A DNA stretch of 37,362 nt from Mycolicibacterium porcinum (GCA_001942045.1 MSTD01000018.1:69785-107146), one strand, 5' to 3'. Shown: positions 25,781-34,074, numbered from the stretch's first letter. A program made the numbers and translations. Notes: a model not told the origin generated them from the sequence alone.

Positions 25781-27154
25781 CTAGCGGCCGGCCGAACCGG
25801 CCATCGGTGCGAGGTCGCCGCGCAGGTCCGCGGCGATGACACGCGCCGCGGCGTTCTGCCAGTTGTGCAGTGACCGTTGTGGCACCTCGGTGACGAACCA
25901 CTGCCAGGCCTGCCGCGCGACCGGGTCGAGTCCGGCGGCGGTGGCGTTCTGCGCGTAGGCGCGGACGCCGACGACGTAGGGGAAATACAGCGAGTTGTAG
26001 TGGCGCCACTGCTCGGTGGTTCCGAAGTCGCCACCGTCGCGGGGTTTGAGCGCGGCGATGCGGTCGGCCAGCAGCGCCTTGAGTTCGTTGGCCCGTTCCA
26101 GCGGCTGGTCCGGCGCCCCGCGTTGCGCCAGCCGGGTGTCGATGGCGGGTAGCGCCGTCAGCGGGCTGGCGACCAACTTCGACAGGTCGCCGTAGTGGCC
26201 GAGGGCACGCCGGGTGAGCCGGACGAAGGCCTCGTCGTCGACGCCGCCCAGCGGATGATCCGAGCGCAGCGGCAGCGCGGCTTCGGTCTGGCGCAGCGCC
26301 TCGCGGTCAGCGCGAAGGTCCGGGGACCGCGAGAAGGCCAGCCGGTCGAACAACCCCGCCAGCGGATCGGCCAGCACCTCCACGCCGACTGCGACGGCCA
26401 GGCTGGTGAACAACAGGATGGTCATGACGGTGCGGCCGGCCCCGGCGTCGAGCACGGCCATCCCGATCAGTGCCTGGGCCGCGAACGGAACCGCGATCAC
26501 CAGCGTGCCGATGATCGAGCGTCGCATGTCGGCACGCAACGCCTGGCCTTCGTCGAAGGCGTCCCAGATCGCGACCGCCACACCGAGCAGCGCCACGTCG
26601 AATCCGGTGGAGGCCAGGGCCAGCCAGCTGGGCACCAACCCGAGCGGGATCACCAGGATTGCGTTGCCCAGCGCGAAGAACAGCGTCGCGACGATGATGA
26701 AGCCGACGACCGACCCAGGTTTCGCGCCGCCGACCACGGCCTTGATCATGGCGCCCAGCGAGGACAGCGAGATCACCGCGAACATCACCCAGTGCCCGGT
26801 CCGCAATGGTCCGTCGACGCTGCCCGCGAGCCCCGCGCCGGCGAAGGCCAGTACCGCGACAGCGAAGATCGCAGCGATCTCGCCCGCCCGGGAACGGAAC
26901 GTATCGGCCGGCCGGGCAAGTTCGACCATCACCGCGAACCAGGCGATACCCGGCAGCGCCACCAGATAGATCTCGATGCGGCTGAGCACCTCCGAGCCGG
27001 TGACCAGTCGGACCGCGTCGAGCGCGACGACGGCCGCGAAGCTGGTCAGCCCGATCGCCGCGAGGACGAGGACGGGTTTACGCGGGTCGCGGGCAAGCAG
27101 GTAGAGCCCCAGCCACCAGCTGAGCGTGAAGACCACTGCCGACAGCGCAGCCAT
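25781..27154 (-). CDS. Multi-pass membrane protein with C-terminal soluble domain
   Basis: A 457-residue protein. Residues 1-260 contain about eight hydrophobic helices (starting SAVVFTLSWWLGLYLLA). From about 265 a soluble domain follows, with RSDHPLGGVDDEAFVRLTRRALGHYGDL, RANELKALLADRIAALKP and the aromatic-rich WRHYNSLYFPYVVG and WQWFVTEVPQRSLHNWQ. I do not recognise the family. No Shine-Dalgarno precedes the ATG, and the entire upstream intergenic space is the 32-bp tandem array, so its promoter and translation start are unclear. A promoter in or beyond uppS is possible. Confidence 0.72.
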   Translation of the reverse strand: MAALSAVVFTLSWWLGLYLLARDPRKPVLVLAAIGLTSFAAVVALDAVRLVTGSEVLSRIEIYLVALPGIAWFAVMVELARPADTFRSRAGEIAAIFAVAVLAFAGAGLAGSVDGPLRTGHWVMFAVISLSSLGAMIKAVVGGAKPGSVVGFIIVATLFFALGNAILVIPLGLVPSWLALASTGFDVALLGVAVAIWDAFDEGQALRADMRRSIIGTLVIAVPFAAQALIGMAVLDAGAGRTVMTILLFTSLAVAVGVEVLADPLAGLFDRLAFSRSPDLRADREALRQTEAALPLRSDHPLGGVDDEAFVRLTRRALGHYGDLSKLVASPLTALPAIDTRLAQRGAPDQPLERANELKALLADRIAALKPRDGGDFGTTEQWRHYNSLYFPYVVGVRAYAQNATAAGLDPVARQAWQWFVTEVPQRSLHNWQNAAARVIAADLRGDLAPMAGSAGR

Positions 27155-27173
27155 GGGTCAAGTGTGGCACGGC

Positions 27174-27583
27174 GATGAGCGCTTGCGCGAAGAGCAGAAG
27201 GTACTGATGAGCGCTTGCGCGAAGAGCAGAAGGTACCGATGAGCGCTTGCGCGAAGAGCAGAAGGTACCGATGAGCGCTTGCGCGAAGAGCAGAAGGTAC
27301 CGATGAGCGCTTGCGCGAAGAGCAGAAGGTACCGATGAGCGCTTGCGCGAAGAGCAGAAGGTACCGATGAGCGCTTGCGCGAAGAGCAGAAGGTACCGAT
27401 GAGCGCTTGCGCGAAGAGCAGAAGGTACCGATGAGCGCTTGCGCGAAGAGCAGAAGGTACCGATGAGCGCTTGCGCGAAGAGCAGAAGGTACCGATGAGC
27501 GCTTGCGCGAAGAGCAGAAGGTACCGATGAGCGCTTGCGCGAAGAGCAGAAGGTACCGATGAGCGCTTGCGCGAAGAGCAGAA
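27174..27583. repeat. 32-bp tandem repeat array, 13 units
   Basis: Twelve full 32-bp units and a 26-bp partial one follow head to tail. Units 2-12 are identical; unit 1 differs at its last base (T for C) and unit 13 diverges after AGCAGAA. Each unit contains ATGAGCGCTTGCGCGAAG and then AGCAGAAGGTACC. The junction carries a KpnI palindrome (GGTACC). GCGCTT and AAGAGC can form a short imperfect stem over GCGCG. The array starts 20 bp from the membrane-protein ATG and ends one base from the uppS stop. The minus strand has no stop codon in any frame of the unit. There are no spacers, so this is not a CRISPR. Confidence 0.97.
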
Positions 27584-27618
27584 TCTATCGTCCGAAGCGA
27601 CGATGCCGAGCCGTGTAA
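27175..27618 (+). other. Chain of 13 overlapping mini-ORFs inside the array
   Basis: On the plus strand each repeat reads ATG AGC GCT TGC GCG AAG, then AGC AGA AGG TAC CGA TGA, encoding MSACAKSRRYR. The TGA overlaps the next ATG as ATGA, and AGAAGG five bases before each ATG can serve as a weak Shine-Dalgarno. Unit 1 ends one codon early (TAC TGA TGA). The last ORF runs past the array for 19 codons to TAA at 27618. Arg codons AGA-AGG in tandem are very rare in this genome. I see no promoter for this strand. Expression is unproven. Confidence 0.55.
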
Positions 27619-28376
27619 TCGCGTAGTGCGCGCAGGAAGTCGACGCGCCGGAAGGCGGGCCAGTACGCCTCGGTGAACCACATCTCCGAATATGCGCTCT
27701 GCCACAACAGGAATCCGGACAGCCGTTGCTCACCCGAGGTACGGATCACGAGATCCGGGTCGGGTTGGCCTGAGGTGTAAAGGTTCTCCGAGATCCCGTC
27801 GACGGTGACGGCTTCGACGAGTTGCTCGGCGGTGGCGCCGTTGGCCAGCTCCTTCGACAGCAGCGAGCGCACGGCGTCGACGATCTCCTGGCGGCCGCCG
27901 TAGGCGACGGCGACGTTCACGTGGAACTTTCCGCCCCTGCCGTTGGTCGATTCGACGGCCTCGCGCAGCCGCCGGGCCGGCTCCTCCCCCAACAGTTCGA
28001 GGTCGCCGACGGTGCGCACCGTCCAGGTGTTCGTCGGGGCGCAGATCTCCTCGACCACATCGGTGATGATCTCGAGCAGGGCGGAAAGCTCTTCGGGGTC
28101 GCGCTGCAGATTCTCGGTCGACAGCAGGTATACCGTCGTCATCTCGATGCCGGCGGCCTGGCACCAGCGCAGCATCTCGGCGATCTTGGCCGCGCCCATC
28201 CGGTAGCCGATGCTGACATCGTCGTAACCTGCGTCACGCGCCCAGCGGCGGTTGCCGTCGCACAGCACCGCGATGTGGCGGGGCAGTTCGGATCTGGACT
28301 GCGCCAGTTCCTGACGCAACCGCATCTCGTAGAGCCGATAGGCCGGTTCCTTGAGCCGCGGGGGAATGATGTCCAC
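27585..28376 (-). CDS. uppS: Short-chain cis-prenyltransferase / Z-farnesyl diphosphate synthase type (Rv1086-like)
   Basis: A 263-residue cis-prenyltransferase. The catalytic aspartate is Asp40 in LCDGNRRWA (most UPP synthases have MDGNGRWA; the mycobacterial Z-FPP synthase Rv1086 has this variant). The C-terminal substrate motif [21 protein letters not shown] is intact. Orthologs condense GPP with IPP to give omega,E,Z-farnesyl diphosphate, the precursor of decaprenyl phosphate for cell-wall arabinogalactan. It is divergent from the hemolysin-III-like gene by 57 bp, as in M. tuberculosis. The tandem array begins one base after its stop. Confidence 0.93.
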   Translation of the reverse strand: MDIIPPRLKEPAYRLYEMRLRQELAQSRSELPRHIAVLCDGNRRWARDAGYDDVSIGYRMGAAKIAEMLRWCQAAGIEMTTVYLLSTENLQRDPEELSALLEIITDVVEEICAPTNTWTVRTVGDLELLGEEPARRLREAVESTNGRGGKFHVNVAVAYGGRQEIVDAVRSLLSKELANGATAEQLVEAVTVDGISENLYTSGQPDPDLVIRTSGEQRLSGFLLWQSAYSEMWFTEAYWPAFRRVDFLRALRDYTARHRRFGR

Positions 28377-28433
28377 GAGAGTCCAGACTACTGTGAGCGT
28401 CGGGGTACACCATGGTTTCTCAATGGAGGTGAC

Positions 28434-29177
28434 ATGACCGCGCCGACGGGTAGCACCAAGCCCTACCGTTCAGCGGCCGCGCTGAGCCGGCCCGCCGAGG
28501 ACTTGCCCGAGGCGGTCGCCGACGGCGTCGCGCAGTTCCTCGGCAAGCCGCGCGCCCGCGGCTGGATCCACGTGTATTCGGCGGTTGTGGCGTTCATCGC
28601 CGGCGCCGCCCTGGTGTCGGTTTCGTGGTCGGTGGAGTCCACCCGAGCCGGGCTGGCCACGCTGCTCTACACGTTCACGATTGTGGCGATGTTCACCGTG
28701 AGCGGCACCTATCACCGGGTGAATTGGAAATCTGCGAACGCGCGCAAATGGATGAAGCGCCTCGATCACTCGATGATCTTCATTTTCATCGCCGGCAGCT
28801 ACACCCCGTTCGCGCTGTTGGCCCTGCCCGAATCCAAAGGCATGGTGCTGTTCTGGATCGTCTGGGGTGGGGCGATCGCGGGCGTGCTGCTCAAGATGTT
28901 CTGGCCGTCGGCGCCACGCTGGCTCGGCGTACCGCTCTACATCCTGCTCGGCTGGGTCGCGGCCTGGTTCATCGGGCCGATCATGCACGGCGCCGGGGTG
29001 GCCGCGGTGGTGCTGCTGATCGTCGGCGGCGCGCTCTACAGCATCGGCGGCGTGCTCTACGCGCTCAAGTGGCCCAACCCCTGGCCGACCACGTTCGGCC
29101 ATCACGAGTTCTTCCACGCCTGCACGGCGGTCGCGGCGATCTGCCATTACATCGCGATGTGGTTCGCCGTCTTCTGA
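28434..29177 (+). CDS. Hemolysin III / PAQR family membrane protein
   Basis: A 247-residue integral membrane protein (Rv1085c-like). After a 45-residue cytoplasmic N-terminus come seven predicted helices. The PAQR metal-site histidines are visible: SGTYHRV in helix 2 and [20 protein letters not shown] in helix 7. [20 protein letters not shown] is the family signature. The ATG at 28434 follows GGAGGTGAC. Family members are hydrolase-like membrane proteins linked to lipid homeostasis; haemolysis is not shown for this one. It ends at a bidirectional terminator. Confidence 0.9.
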   Translation: MTAPTGSTKPYRSAAALSRPAEDLPEAVADGVAQFLGKPRARGWIHVYSAVVAFIAGAALVSVSWSVESTRAGLATLLYTFTIVAMFTVSGTYHRVNWKSANARKWMKRLDHSMIFIFIAGSYTPFALLALPESKGMVLFWIVWGGAIAGVLLKMFWPSAPRWLGVPLYILLGWVAAWFIGPIMHGAGVAAVVLLIVGGALYSIGGVLYALKWPNPWPTTFGHHEFFHACTAVAAICHYIAMWFAVF

Positions 29178-29199
29178 CGCACGCTGCTGACACGCGAAA

Positions 29200-29227
29200 G
29201 CCCCGCATCACCGAAGCGATGCGGGGC
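29200..29227. terminator. Bidirectional terminator between hemolysin-III and KSI genes
   Basis: GCCCCGCATC (29200-29209) and GATGCGGGGC (29218-29227) are exact complements with an 8-nt loop in the 62-bp convergent gap. Confidence 0.85.
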
Positions 29228-29239
29228 CCTCGACAACGA

Positions 29240-29614
29240 CTACAGCGTGACGGCGTCCGCCTGCGACCAGTAGGCCTTCATCGACGTGATCTTGCCCTCA
29301 CTGTTGAACACCATCACGTCGATGGGTTCGATCCGCATGCTGCTGCTGCCGAAGTCCAGTGTCAGCCGGAAATGGAACGCGGCCTCGTGGCCGGCCACCC
29401 GCAGCGTCACCAGCTCGGCCTTGCCCTTGACGTTCTCGACGTTGGCGTAGAAGCCGCGGATGGCGGCGCGCCCGATGTGGACCTCACCGCCGCCCACCGG
29501 ATCCTCGACGGTGGCGTCGTCCGCGTACAGCTCGGCGATCTCGTCAGCGGTTCCGCTGCCGACCAATTCGAGGTAGCGGTTGACGGTCTGGGTGATTTGC
29601 TCGGCGTTGGGCAT
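29240..29614 (-). CDS. Ketosteroid isomerase (delta-5-3-ketosteroid isomerase type, SnoaL-like fold)
   Basis: A 124-residue NTF2-like protein, the length of classical ketosteroid isomerase. The catalytic residues fall exactly on the Comamonas testosteroni numbering: Tyr14 (NRYLELV), Asp38 (VEDPVG) and Asp99 (EPIDVMVF). MVFNSEGKITSMKAYW near the end is also typical. It should shift a delta-5 double bond in 3-ketosteroids to delta-4. It lies 10 bp downstream of the DUF255 gene on the same strand, so it is probably its operon partner. Whether it works on sterols here is inferred. Start ATG at 29614 gives this numbering. Confidence 0.87.
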   Translation of the reverse strand: MPNAEQITQTVNRYLELVGSGTADEIAELYADDATVEDPVGGGEVHIGRAAIRGFYANVENVKGKAELVTLRVAGHEAAFHFRLTLDFGSSSMRIEPIDVMVFNSEGKITSMKAYWSQADAVTL

Positions 29615-29624
29615 GGCCGCGAGG

Positions 29625-31634
29625 CTACACGGCGCCAGTTCCGCCGTCTGCGGGATCACCACCCAGCGAGACAGCGAGGTCCCCGACGGTGGTGACGGGC
29701 AGGTCGCACACCGTGCCCCGACACACGTAGGCGGCGTCGGCGCCGTCCACCCGGTCACGCCCCTGAAGCAGCGGTGACGAGTCGACGCGGCCCCCGACGA
29801 CCAGCGCCCCACCGGGCGCCAATCGGCGCGCGGCGGCCAACAGCGGCGACGCCGGATCGCCCGCCACCGCGATCTGGATCGGTCCGCGCACCTGGGCCTC
29901 CGCGACCGCCAGCCAGTGCCCGCCGGACCGGGCCGCACGCGCCAGGACCGGCGTGGCCGACGACAACGTCGCCTGTGCCGCATCCACATAACGCGCAGAC
30001 CCGGTCAGATAGCCGGCCGCCTGCAGCGCCTCGGCGATCAGCGAAGCGCCCGACGGCGTGGCGCCGTCGATCGGGTCGGCGGGACGCACCATGAGTTTCT
30101 CGGCGTCGTCGGCCGTGTCGAACCAGCGGCCGGGCTGATCGGGATCGGCGAAATGGTCGAGAGCAACATCCAACAGGTCGACCGCCTCGGACAGCCCGAA
30201 TCCAGTGAGCTGGTAGAGCGTCAGTAACGCGGTGGCCAGTGCCGCATGGTCTTCCAGGATGGCCGCACTCTCCCCCACCCGGCCACCGAGACTCGCACGA
30301 CGCAGCCGACCGTTCACCACATGCAGGTCAAGTATCCGGCGCGCGCAATCTTGTGCCGCAGACAGGAATTCGGCTTGATCCAGGGCCACCGAAGCTTCGG
30401 CCAGCGCGGTGATGGCCAGTCCGTTCCAGGCAGTCACCACCTTGTCGTCGCGGGCCGGCTGAGGCCGAAGCGCGCGGGCCGCCGACAACGCCGCACGCAC
30501 CGACTGAAACCGCGCCGCGTCGTCGGGATCGCGATGCAGTTGCAGCACCGAGGCACCGTGCTCGAACGTCCCGCCCGCGGTCACCCCGAAAAGTGAAGCG
30601 GCCCAGGCCCCGTCGTCATCTCCGAGGACTGAGCGCAGTTCGGCAGGCGTCCACACGTAGGTCAGGCCTTCGCGGCCACCCGCGTCGGCGTCCAGCGACG
30701 AGGTGAACATCCCGCCGGCACCCAGGTCCGACATGATGAACGCGGCCGTCTCGCCGGCCACCCTGCGCGCCAACGGGTCTCCGGTGCGACGCGCCAGGTG
30801 CCCGTAGGCCCGCAGCAGCAACGCGTTGTCGTAGAGCATCTTCTCGAAATGTGGCACCACCCAGTGCGGGTCGACGCTGTAGCGGGCGAAACCACCGGCC
30901 AGCTGGTCGTAGATGCCGCCGCGGGCCATCGCCGTGCACGTGCGCCGCACCGCAGCCAGGGCCGGCTCGGATCCGGTGCGTTCGTGGTGGCGCAGCAGCC
31001 CTTCCAACAACGCCGAGGGCGGGAACTTCGGGGCGCCGCCGAAGCCTCCGTACGTCTCGTCCTCGTCATGCAACACCGCGGCCACGGCGTGATCGCACAG
31101 TTCCGGTCCCACCGGCGCCCCGCCACCCGGCAGCCCGGCCGACATCGACCGCAGTTCGGTGGCAATCTGATCCGAGGCCCGCTCGACCTCGTCGCGCCGA
31201 TCCCGCCAGGTTTCGGCGACCGCGTCCAGCAGTTGCAGGAACCCGAGCTTCGGGTAGTAGGTCCCGCAGAAGAACGGCCGCCCATCAGGGGTCAAGAAGC
31301 ACGTCATGGGCCAGCCACCCTGCCCGGTCAGCGCGACGGTGGCGTTCATGTAGACCGCGTCGAGGTCGGGGCGCTCCTCGCGGTCGACCTTGATGCAGAC
31401 GAAGCCGTCGTTGAGCACCGCCGCCACATCTGGGTCCTCGAACGATTCGTGCGCCATCACATGGCACCAGTGACACGCCGCGTAGCCGATGGACAGCAGG
31501 ATGGGGACGTCGCGCGAGGCGGCTTCGGCAAGCGCCTCGGGCGTCCACTCTCGCCAATACACCGGATTGTCGGCGTGCTGGCGGAGGTACGGGCTGGTGG
31601 ACCCGCCGAGAGTGTTACCCGCCACCCGGCTCAC
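29625..31634 (-). CDS. DUF255 thioredoxin-like / YyaL family protein
   Basis: A 669-residue protein of the Rv1084/YyaL/spermatogenesis-associated protein 20 family. The N-terminal thioredoxin-fold domain begins SPYLRQHADNPVYW and has CHWC (54-57) in place of CxxC of thioredoxin, then KVDREERPD and GGWPMTCFLTPDGRPF. The remainder is an alpha/alpha-barrel like N-acylglucosamine 2-epimerase (GGFGGAPKFPPS, GGFARYSVDPHWVVPHFEKMLYDNA). Function is not established. Its start overlaps the upstream small membrane gene by 20 bp, giving a mca - small membrane - DUF255 - KSI transcription unit. Confidence 0.9.
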   Translation of the reverse strand: MSRVAGNTLGGSTSPYLRQHADNPVYWREWTPEALAEAASRDVPILLSIGYAACHWCHVMAHESFEDPDVAAVLNDGFVCIKVDREERPDLDAVYMNATVALTGQGGWPMTCFLTPDGRPFFCGTYYPKLGFLQLLDAVAETWRDRRDEVERASDQIATELRSMSAGLPGGGAPVGPELCDHAVAAVLHDEDETYGGFGGAPKFPPSALLEGLLRHHERTGSEPALAAVRRTCTAMARGGIYDQLAGGFARYSVDPHWVVPHFEKMLYDNALLLRAYGHLARRTGDPLARRVAGETAAFIMSDLGAGGMFTSSLDADAGGREGLTYVWTPAELRSVLGDDDGAWAASLFGVTAGGTFEHGASVLQLHRDPDDAARFQSVRAALSAARALRPQPARDDKVVTAWNGLAITALAEASVALDQAEFLSAAQDCARRILDLHVVNGRLRRASLGGRVGESAAILEDHAALATALLTLYQLTGFGLSEAVDLLDVALDHFADPDQPGRWFDTADDAEKLMVRPADPIDGATPSGASLIAEALQAAGYLTGSARYVDAAQATLSSATPVLARAARSGGHWLAVAEAQVRGPIQIAVAGDPASPLLAAARRLAPGGALVVGGRVDSSPLLQGRDRVDGADAAYVCRGTVCDLPVTTVGDLAVSLGGDPADGGTGAV

Positions 31635-31914
31635 GTGACTGACCTTGCGGGTCGTCGGGAGCGCTGTTCACCGCGTCACCGTCGCCGTCGGCGGTGCCCT
31701 CGTCGGCCGCCTGATCGGGCTCGGGGTGCTCGCGGTCGAAGGACTCGGGCAGCTTGCGCAGATGCCGGTTCATCGACCAGACCAACGCGAAGGTTCCGAC
31801 CAGCAGCGCCACCGTGACGAGCAAGCCGAGCGGCGTCGCCTTACCGAACTCGGGTCCGGTGTTGCGCGGCTCGTCGGCGAGCAGTGTGACCACTGCGGTC
31901 AATGTGTCGATCAT
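31615..31914 (-). CDS. Small membrane protein (Rv1083-like)
   Basis: A 99-residue protein with a single transmembrane helix (about residues 27-48, [20 protein letters not shown]), a short external N-terminus and an acidic, low-complexity C-terminal tail. The ATG overlaps the mca stop as ATGA, and its 3' end overlaps the DUF255 gene start by 20 bp, so it is embedded in that operon. It occupies the position of Rv1083 next to mca. Function unknown. Confidence 0.8.
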   Translation of the reverse strand: MIDTLTAVVTLLADEPRNTGPEFGKATPLGLLVTVALLVGTFALVWSMNRHLRKLPESFDREHPEPDQAADEGTADGDGDAVNSAPDDPQGQSREPGGG

Positions 31915-32777
31915 CTCTCAATCCCGGTGAACAGGTCGTCTTCCGGCAGATTCACCGGCACGCGCGACCGCGCCAACTCGAACTCCTCAGTCGGCCACAG
32001 CCGCTGCTGCCACTCGATCGGCGCATGGAAGAAGTCGCCTTTCGGGTCGATCTGGGTCGCGTGCGCGCGCAGCGCGTCGTCGCGCTGACTGAAGTACTTC
32101 GAGCATTCAACACGGGTGGTGACCCGCTTGGCGAATATGTCGTGGTCCGGGTCCCAGTGCTCCAGCCATTTGCCGAAGGGCCCCTCCTGGCCGTGCTTGG
32201 CGAACTCGTCCTGCAGCAGCTGCATGCGCTGACGCAGGAACCCGTGGTTGTAATACAGCTTCGACACGCTCCACGGGGTCCCGGCCTCGGGGTACAGCCG
32301 ATAGTCGGCCGCCGCCTCGTACGCCGCCATCGACACCTCGTGGCATCGGATGTGATCGGGGTGTGGATAGCCGCCGTTCTCGTCGTAGGTGGTCAGCACG
32401 TGCGGCTGGAACTCCCGGATGACCCGGACCAGGCGGCTGACCGGCTCGGCGAGCGGCACACACGCGAAACAGCCTTCGGGTAGCGGGGGCAGCGGATCGC
32501 CCTCGGGCAGGCCCGAGTCGACGAATCCCAGCCAGTGATGCTCGACGCCGAGGATCTCGGCCGCCTTGGCCATCTCGTCGCGGCGCACCTCACTGATCCG
32601 GCCGTGGACCTCGGGGAGATCCATCGCCGGATTGAGAATGTCGCCGCGCTCGCCCCCGGTGAGCGTCACGACCATGACGCGTACACCTTCAGCCGCATAG
32701 CGCGCGGTGGTAGCCGCACCCTTGCTGGACTCGTCGTCCGGGTGGGCATGCACCGCCATCAACCGCAGTTCACTCAT
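31911..32777 (-). CDS. mca: Mycothiol S-conjugate amidase
   Basis: A 288-residue zinc amidase of the LmbE/MshB family. The metal site starts with HAHPDDE (residues 10-16) and is completed by [12 protein letters not shown]. It cleaves mycothiol S-conjugates into GlcN-Ins and an AcCys-conjugate (mercapturic acid) that is exported, so it detoxifies electrophiles and drugs. Length and synteny match Rv1082. It is divergent from the DUF4307 gene with 111 bp between, and is the first gene of a four-gene unit. Confidence 0.95.
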   Translation of the reverse strand: MSELRLMAVHAHPDDESSKGAATTARYAAEGVRVMVVTLTGGERGDILNPAMDLPEVHGRISEVRRDEMAKAAEILGVEHHWLGFVDSGLPEGDPLPPLPEGCFACVPLAEPVSRLVRVIREFQPHVLTTYDENGGYPHPDHIRCHEVSMAAYEAAADYRLYPEAGTPWSVSKLYYNHGFLRQRMQLLQDEFAKHGQEGPFGKWLEHWDPDHDIFAKRVTTRVECSKYFSQRDDALRAHATQIDPKGDFFHAPIEWQQRLWPTEEFELARSRVPVNLPEDDLFTGIER

Positions 32778-32831
32778 TTCGCTTTCATCTAACTACGGCG
32801 TCCTCTTACCTAATCCCTATACCCAACCCAA

Positions 32832-32878
32832 CAGCCCGGTCCCTGGGCTGCGGTCACATATCTGCCTGGCCCTATAGT
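32832..32878. promoter_or_regulatory. Divergent promoter region mca / DUF4307
   Basis: CAGCCC (32832-32837) and GGGCTG (32845-32850) form an inverted repeat in the 111-bp gap. TATAGT at 32873-32878 is a -10-like hexamer for the DUF4307 gene, ten bases before its ATG. Operator function of the repeat is a guess. Confidence 0.42.
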
Positions 32879-32888
32879 TCCAGTTCTG

Positions 32889-33311
32889 ATGATCGAACGC
32901 CCCGTCGCCCGCTACGGATCCCGCCAGATGTCCCGCCGGACCCGGCGCTGGATCACGTTCACGCTGGTCGGCCTGGTAGTGGCAGCCGGGGTGGCCCTCG
33001 CGGTCGTGGCCTTCCAGCGGTTGGGCACCGGAGAGGTGAAAGGCGAGCTCTCGGCCTACGAGCTGATCGACAACCAGACCGTGTCGGTGACCATCGGGGT
33101 GACCCGTCCCGACCCGTCGAAGCCGGTGGTGTGCATCGTCCGGGCCCGCTCGATCGACGGCAGCGAGACCGGCCGACGGGAAATCCTGGTCGCCCCGTCC
33201 GATCAAACGGTCGTGCAGGTGACCGCCGAGGTGAAATCCAGCCGACCCCCCGTGATCGGCGACGTCTACGGCTGCGGAACCGACGTCCCGTCTTACCTGG
33301 TAACGCCCTGA
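32889..33311 (+). CDS. DUF4307 membrane protein (Rv1081c-like)
   Basis: A 140-residue protein with a basic N-terminus (MSRRTRRW), one transmembrane helix (about 21-43) and an extracytoplasmic beta-rich domain (TVSVTIGVTRPD, VVCIVRARSIDGSE, VYGCGTDVPSYL). It has two cysteines in the outer domain that could form a disulfide. Synteny with greA matches Rv1081c-Rv1080c. The function of DUF4307 is unknown. A short leader of about ten bases separates the -10-like TATAGT from the ATG. Confidence 0.86.
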   Translation: MIERPVARYGSRQMSRRTRRWITFTLVGLVVAAGVALAVVAFQRLGTGEVKGELSAYELIDNQTVSVTIGVTRPDPSKPVVCIVRARSIDGSETGRREILVAPSDQTVVQVTAEVKSSRPPVIGDVYGCGTDVPSYLVTP

Positions 33312-33372
33312 TTCTGACGCTCGCAACCCACGTCGGACAGCGATTAAATGAAGATTCGTTGGCCGCTCGGTG

Positions 33373-33460
33373 GTACGATTGTGCGATACACGGTTCCTCG
33401 CTGGGGCCGTGTATTGCTGCATTAGCACTCAGTTAGGTACTGACGCCGGCGGCAATACAC
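33373..33460 (+). promoter_or_regulatory. greA leader with two mutually exclusive hairpins
   Basis: TACGAT at 33374-33379 is a -10-like hexamer, giving a 5' leader of about 160 nt for greA. ATACACGG (33386-33393) can pair with CCGTGTAT (33407-33414). GTGTATTGC (33409-33417) can instead pair with GCAATACAC (33452-33460). The two stems share bases 33409-33414 and cannot coexist, the layout of an attenuator or riboswitch-like switch. Function is inferred. Confidence 0.55.
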
Positions 33461-33543
33461 GCGCCGTCCCCGGCCGGACACACAGGACTTCGTACGCGAG
33501 GAAGGCGCAACCGAGCGCCGCAAGAAGACAGGAGCGCGAGAAC

Positions 33544-34038
33544 ATGACCGACACACAGGTCACCTGGCTCACTCAGGAAGCATTCGACCGGTTGAAGGCG
33601 GAGCTGGATCAGCTGATCGCCAACCGGCCGGTGATCGCCGCCGAGATCAACGACCGTCGCGAAGAGGGCGACCTGCGCGAGAACGGTGGCTACCACGCCG
33701 CCCGCGAAGAGCAGGGCCAGCAGGAAGCCCGGATCCGTCAGCTGCAGGAGCTGCTCAACAACGCCAAGGTCGGCGAGGCACCCAAGCAGTCCGGTGTCGC
33801 GCTGCCCGGCTCCGTCGTCAAGGTCTACTACGACGACGACAAGAAGGACACCGAGACGTTCCTGATCGCCACCCGCCAGGAGGGCATCAGCGACGGCAAG
33901 CTCGAGGTGTACTCCCCCAACTCACCGCTGGGCAGTGCCCTCATCGACGCCAAGGTCGGTGAGTCGCGCACCTACACGGTGCCGAACGGCAACACCGTCA
34001 AGGTCACCCTGGTCAGCGCCGAGCCCTACCACGCCTGA
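33544..34038 (+). CDS. greA: Transcription elongation factor GreA
   Basis: A 164-residue GreA, the same length as M. tuberculosis GreA (Rv1080c). The N-terminal coiled coil carries the acidic tip [19 protein letters not shown], and the C-terminal FKBP-like domain ends in [20 protein letters not shown]. It binds the RNA polymerase secondary channel and stimulates cleavage of backtracked RNA. AGGAGCG precedes the ATG. The frame stays open upstream into the leader without a plausible start. A long structured 5' leader suggests post-initiation control. Confidence 0.96.
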   Translation: MTDTQVTWLTQEAFDRLKAELDQLIANRPVIAAEINDRREEGDLRENGGYHAAREEQGQQEARIRQLQELLNNAKVGEAPKQSGVALPGSVVKVYYDDDKKDTETFLIATRQEGISDGKLEVYSPNSPLGSALIDAKVGESRTYTVPNGNTVKVTLVSAEPYHA

Positions 34039-34074
34039 CGCATCTGCCCGGTTCGAAGCACTACAGTCGGGGAA

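Noticed and set aside
27174..27583. CRISPR array
   Set aside because: Units are directly adjacent without spacers and no cas gene is present in the window.
27046..27733. Two minus-strand ORFs of 191 and 219 codons across the array as real genes
   Set aside because: They overlap uppS or the membrane-protein gene out of frame, have no ribosome site, and are open only because the repeat unit lacks minus-strand stops.
33370..33543. N-terminal extension of GreA through the leader
   Set aside because: The frame is open but lacks a ribosome site, disagrees with GreA family length, and covers the structured leader; AGGAGCG lies just before the ATG at 33544.
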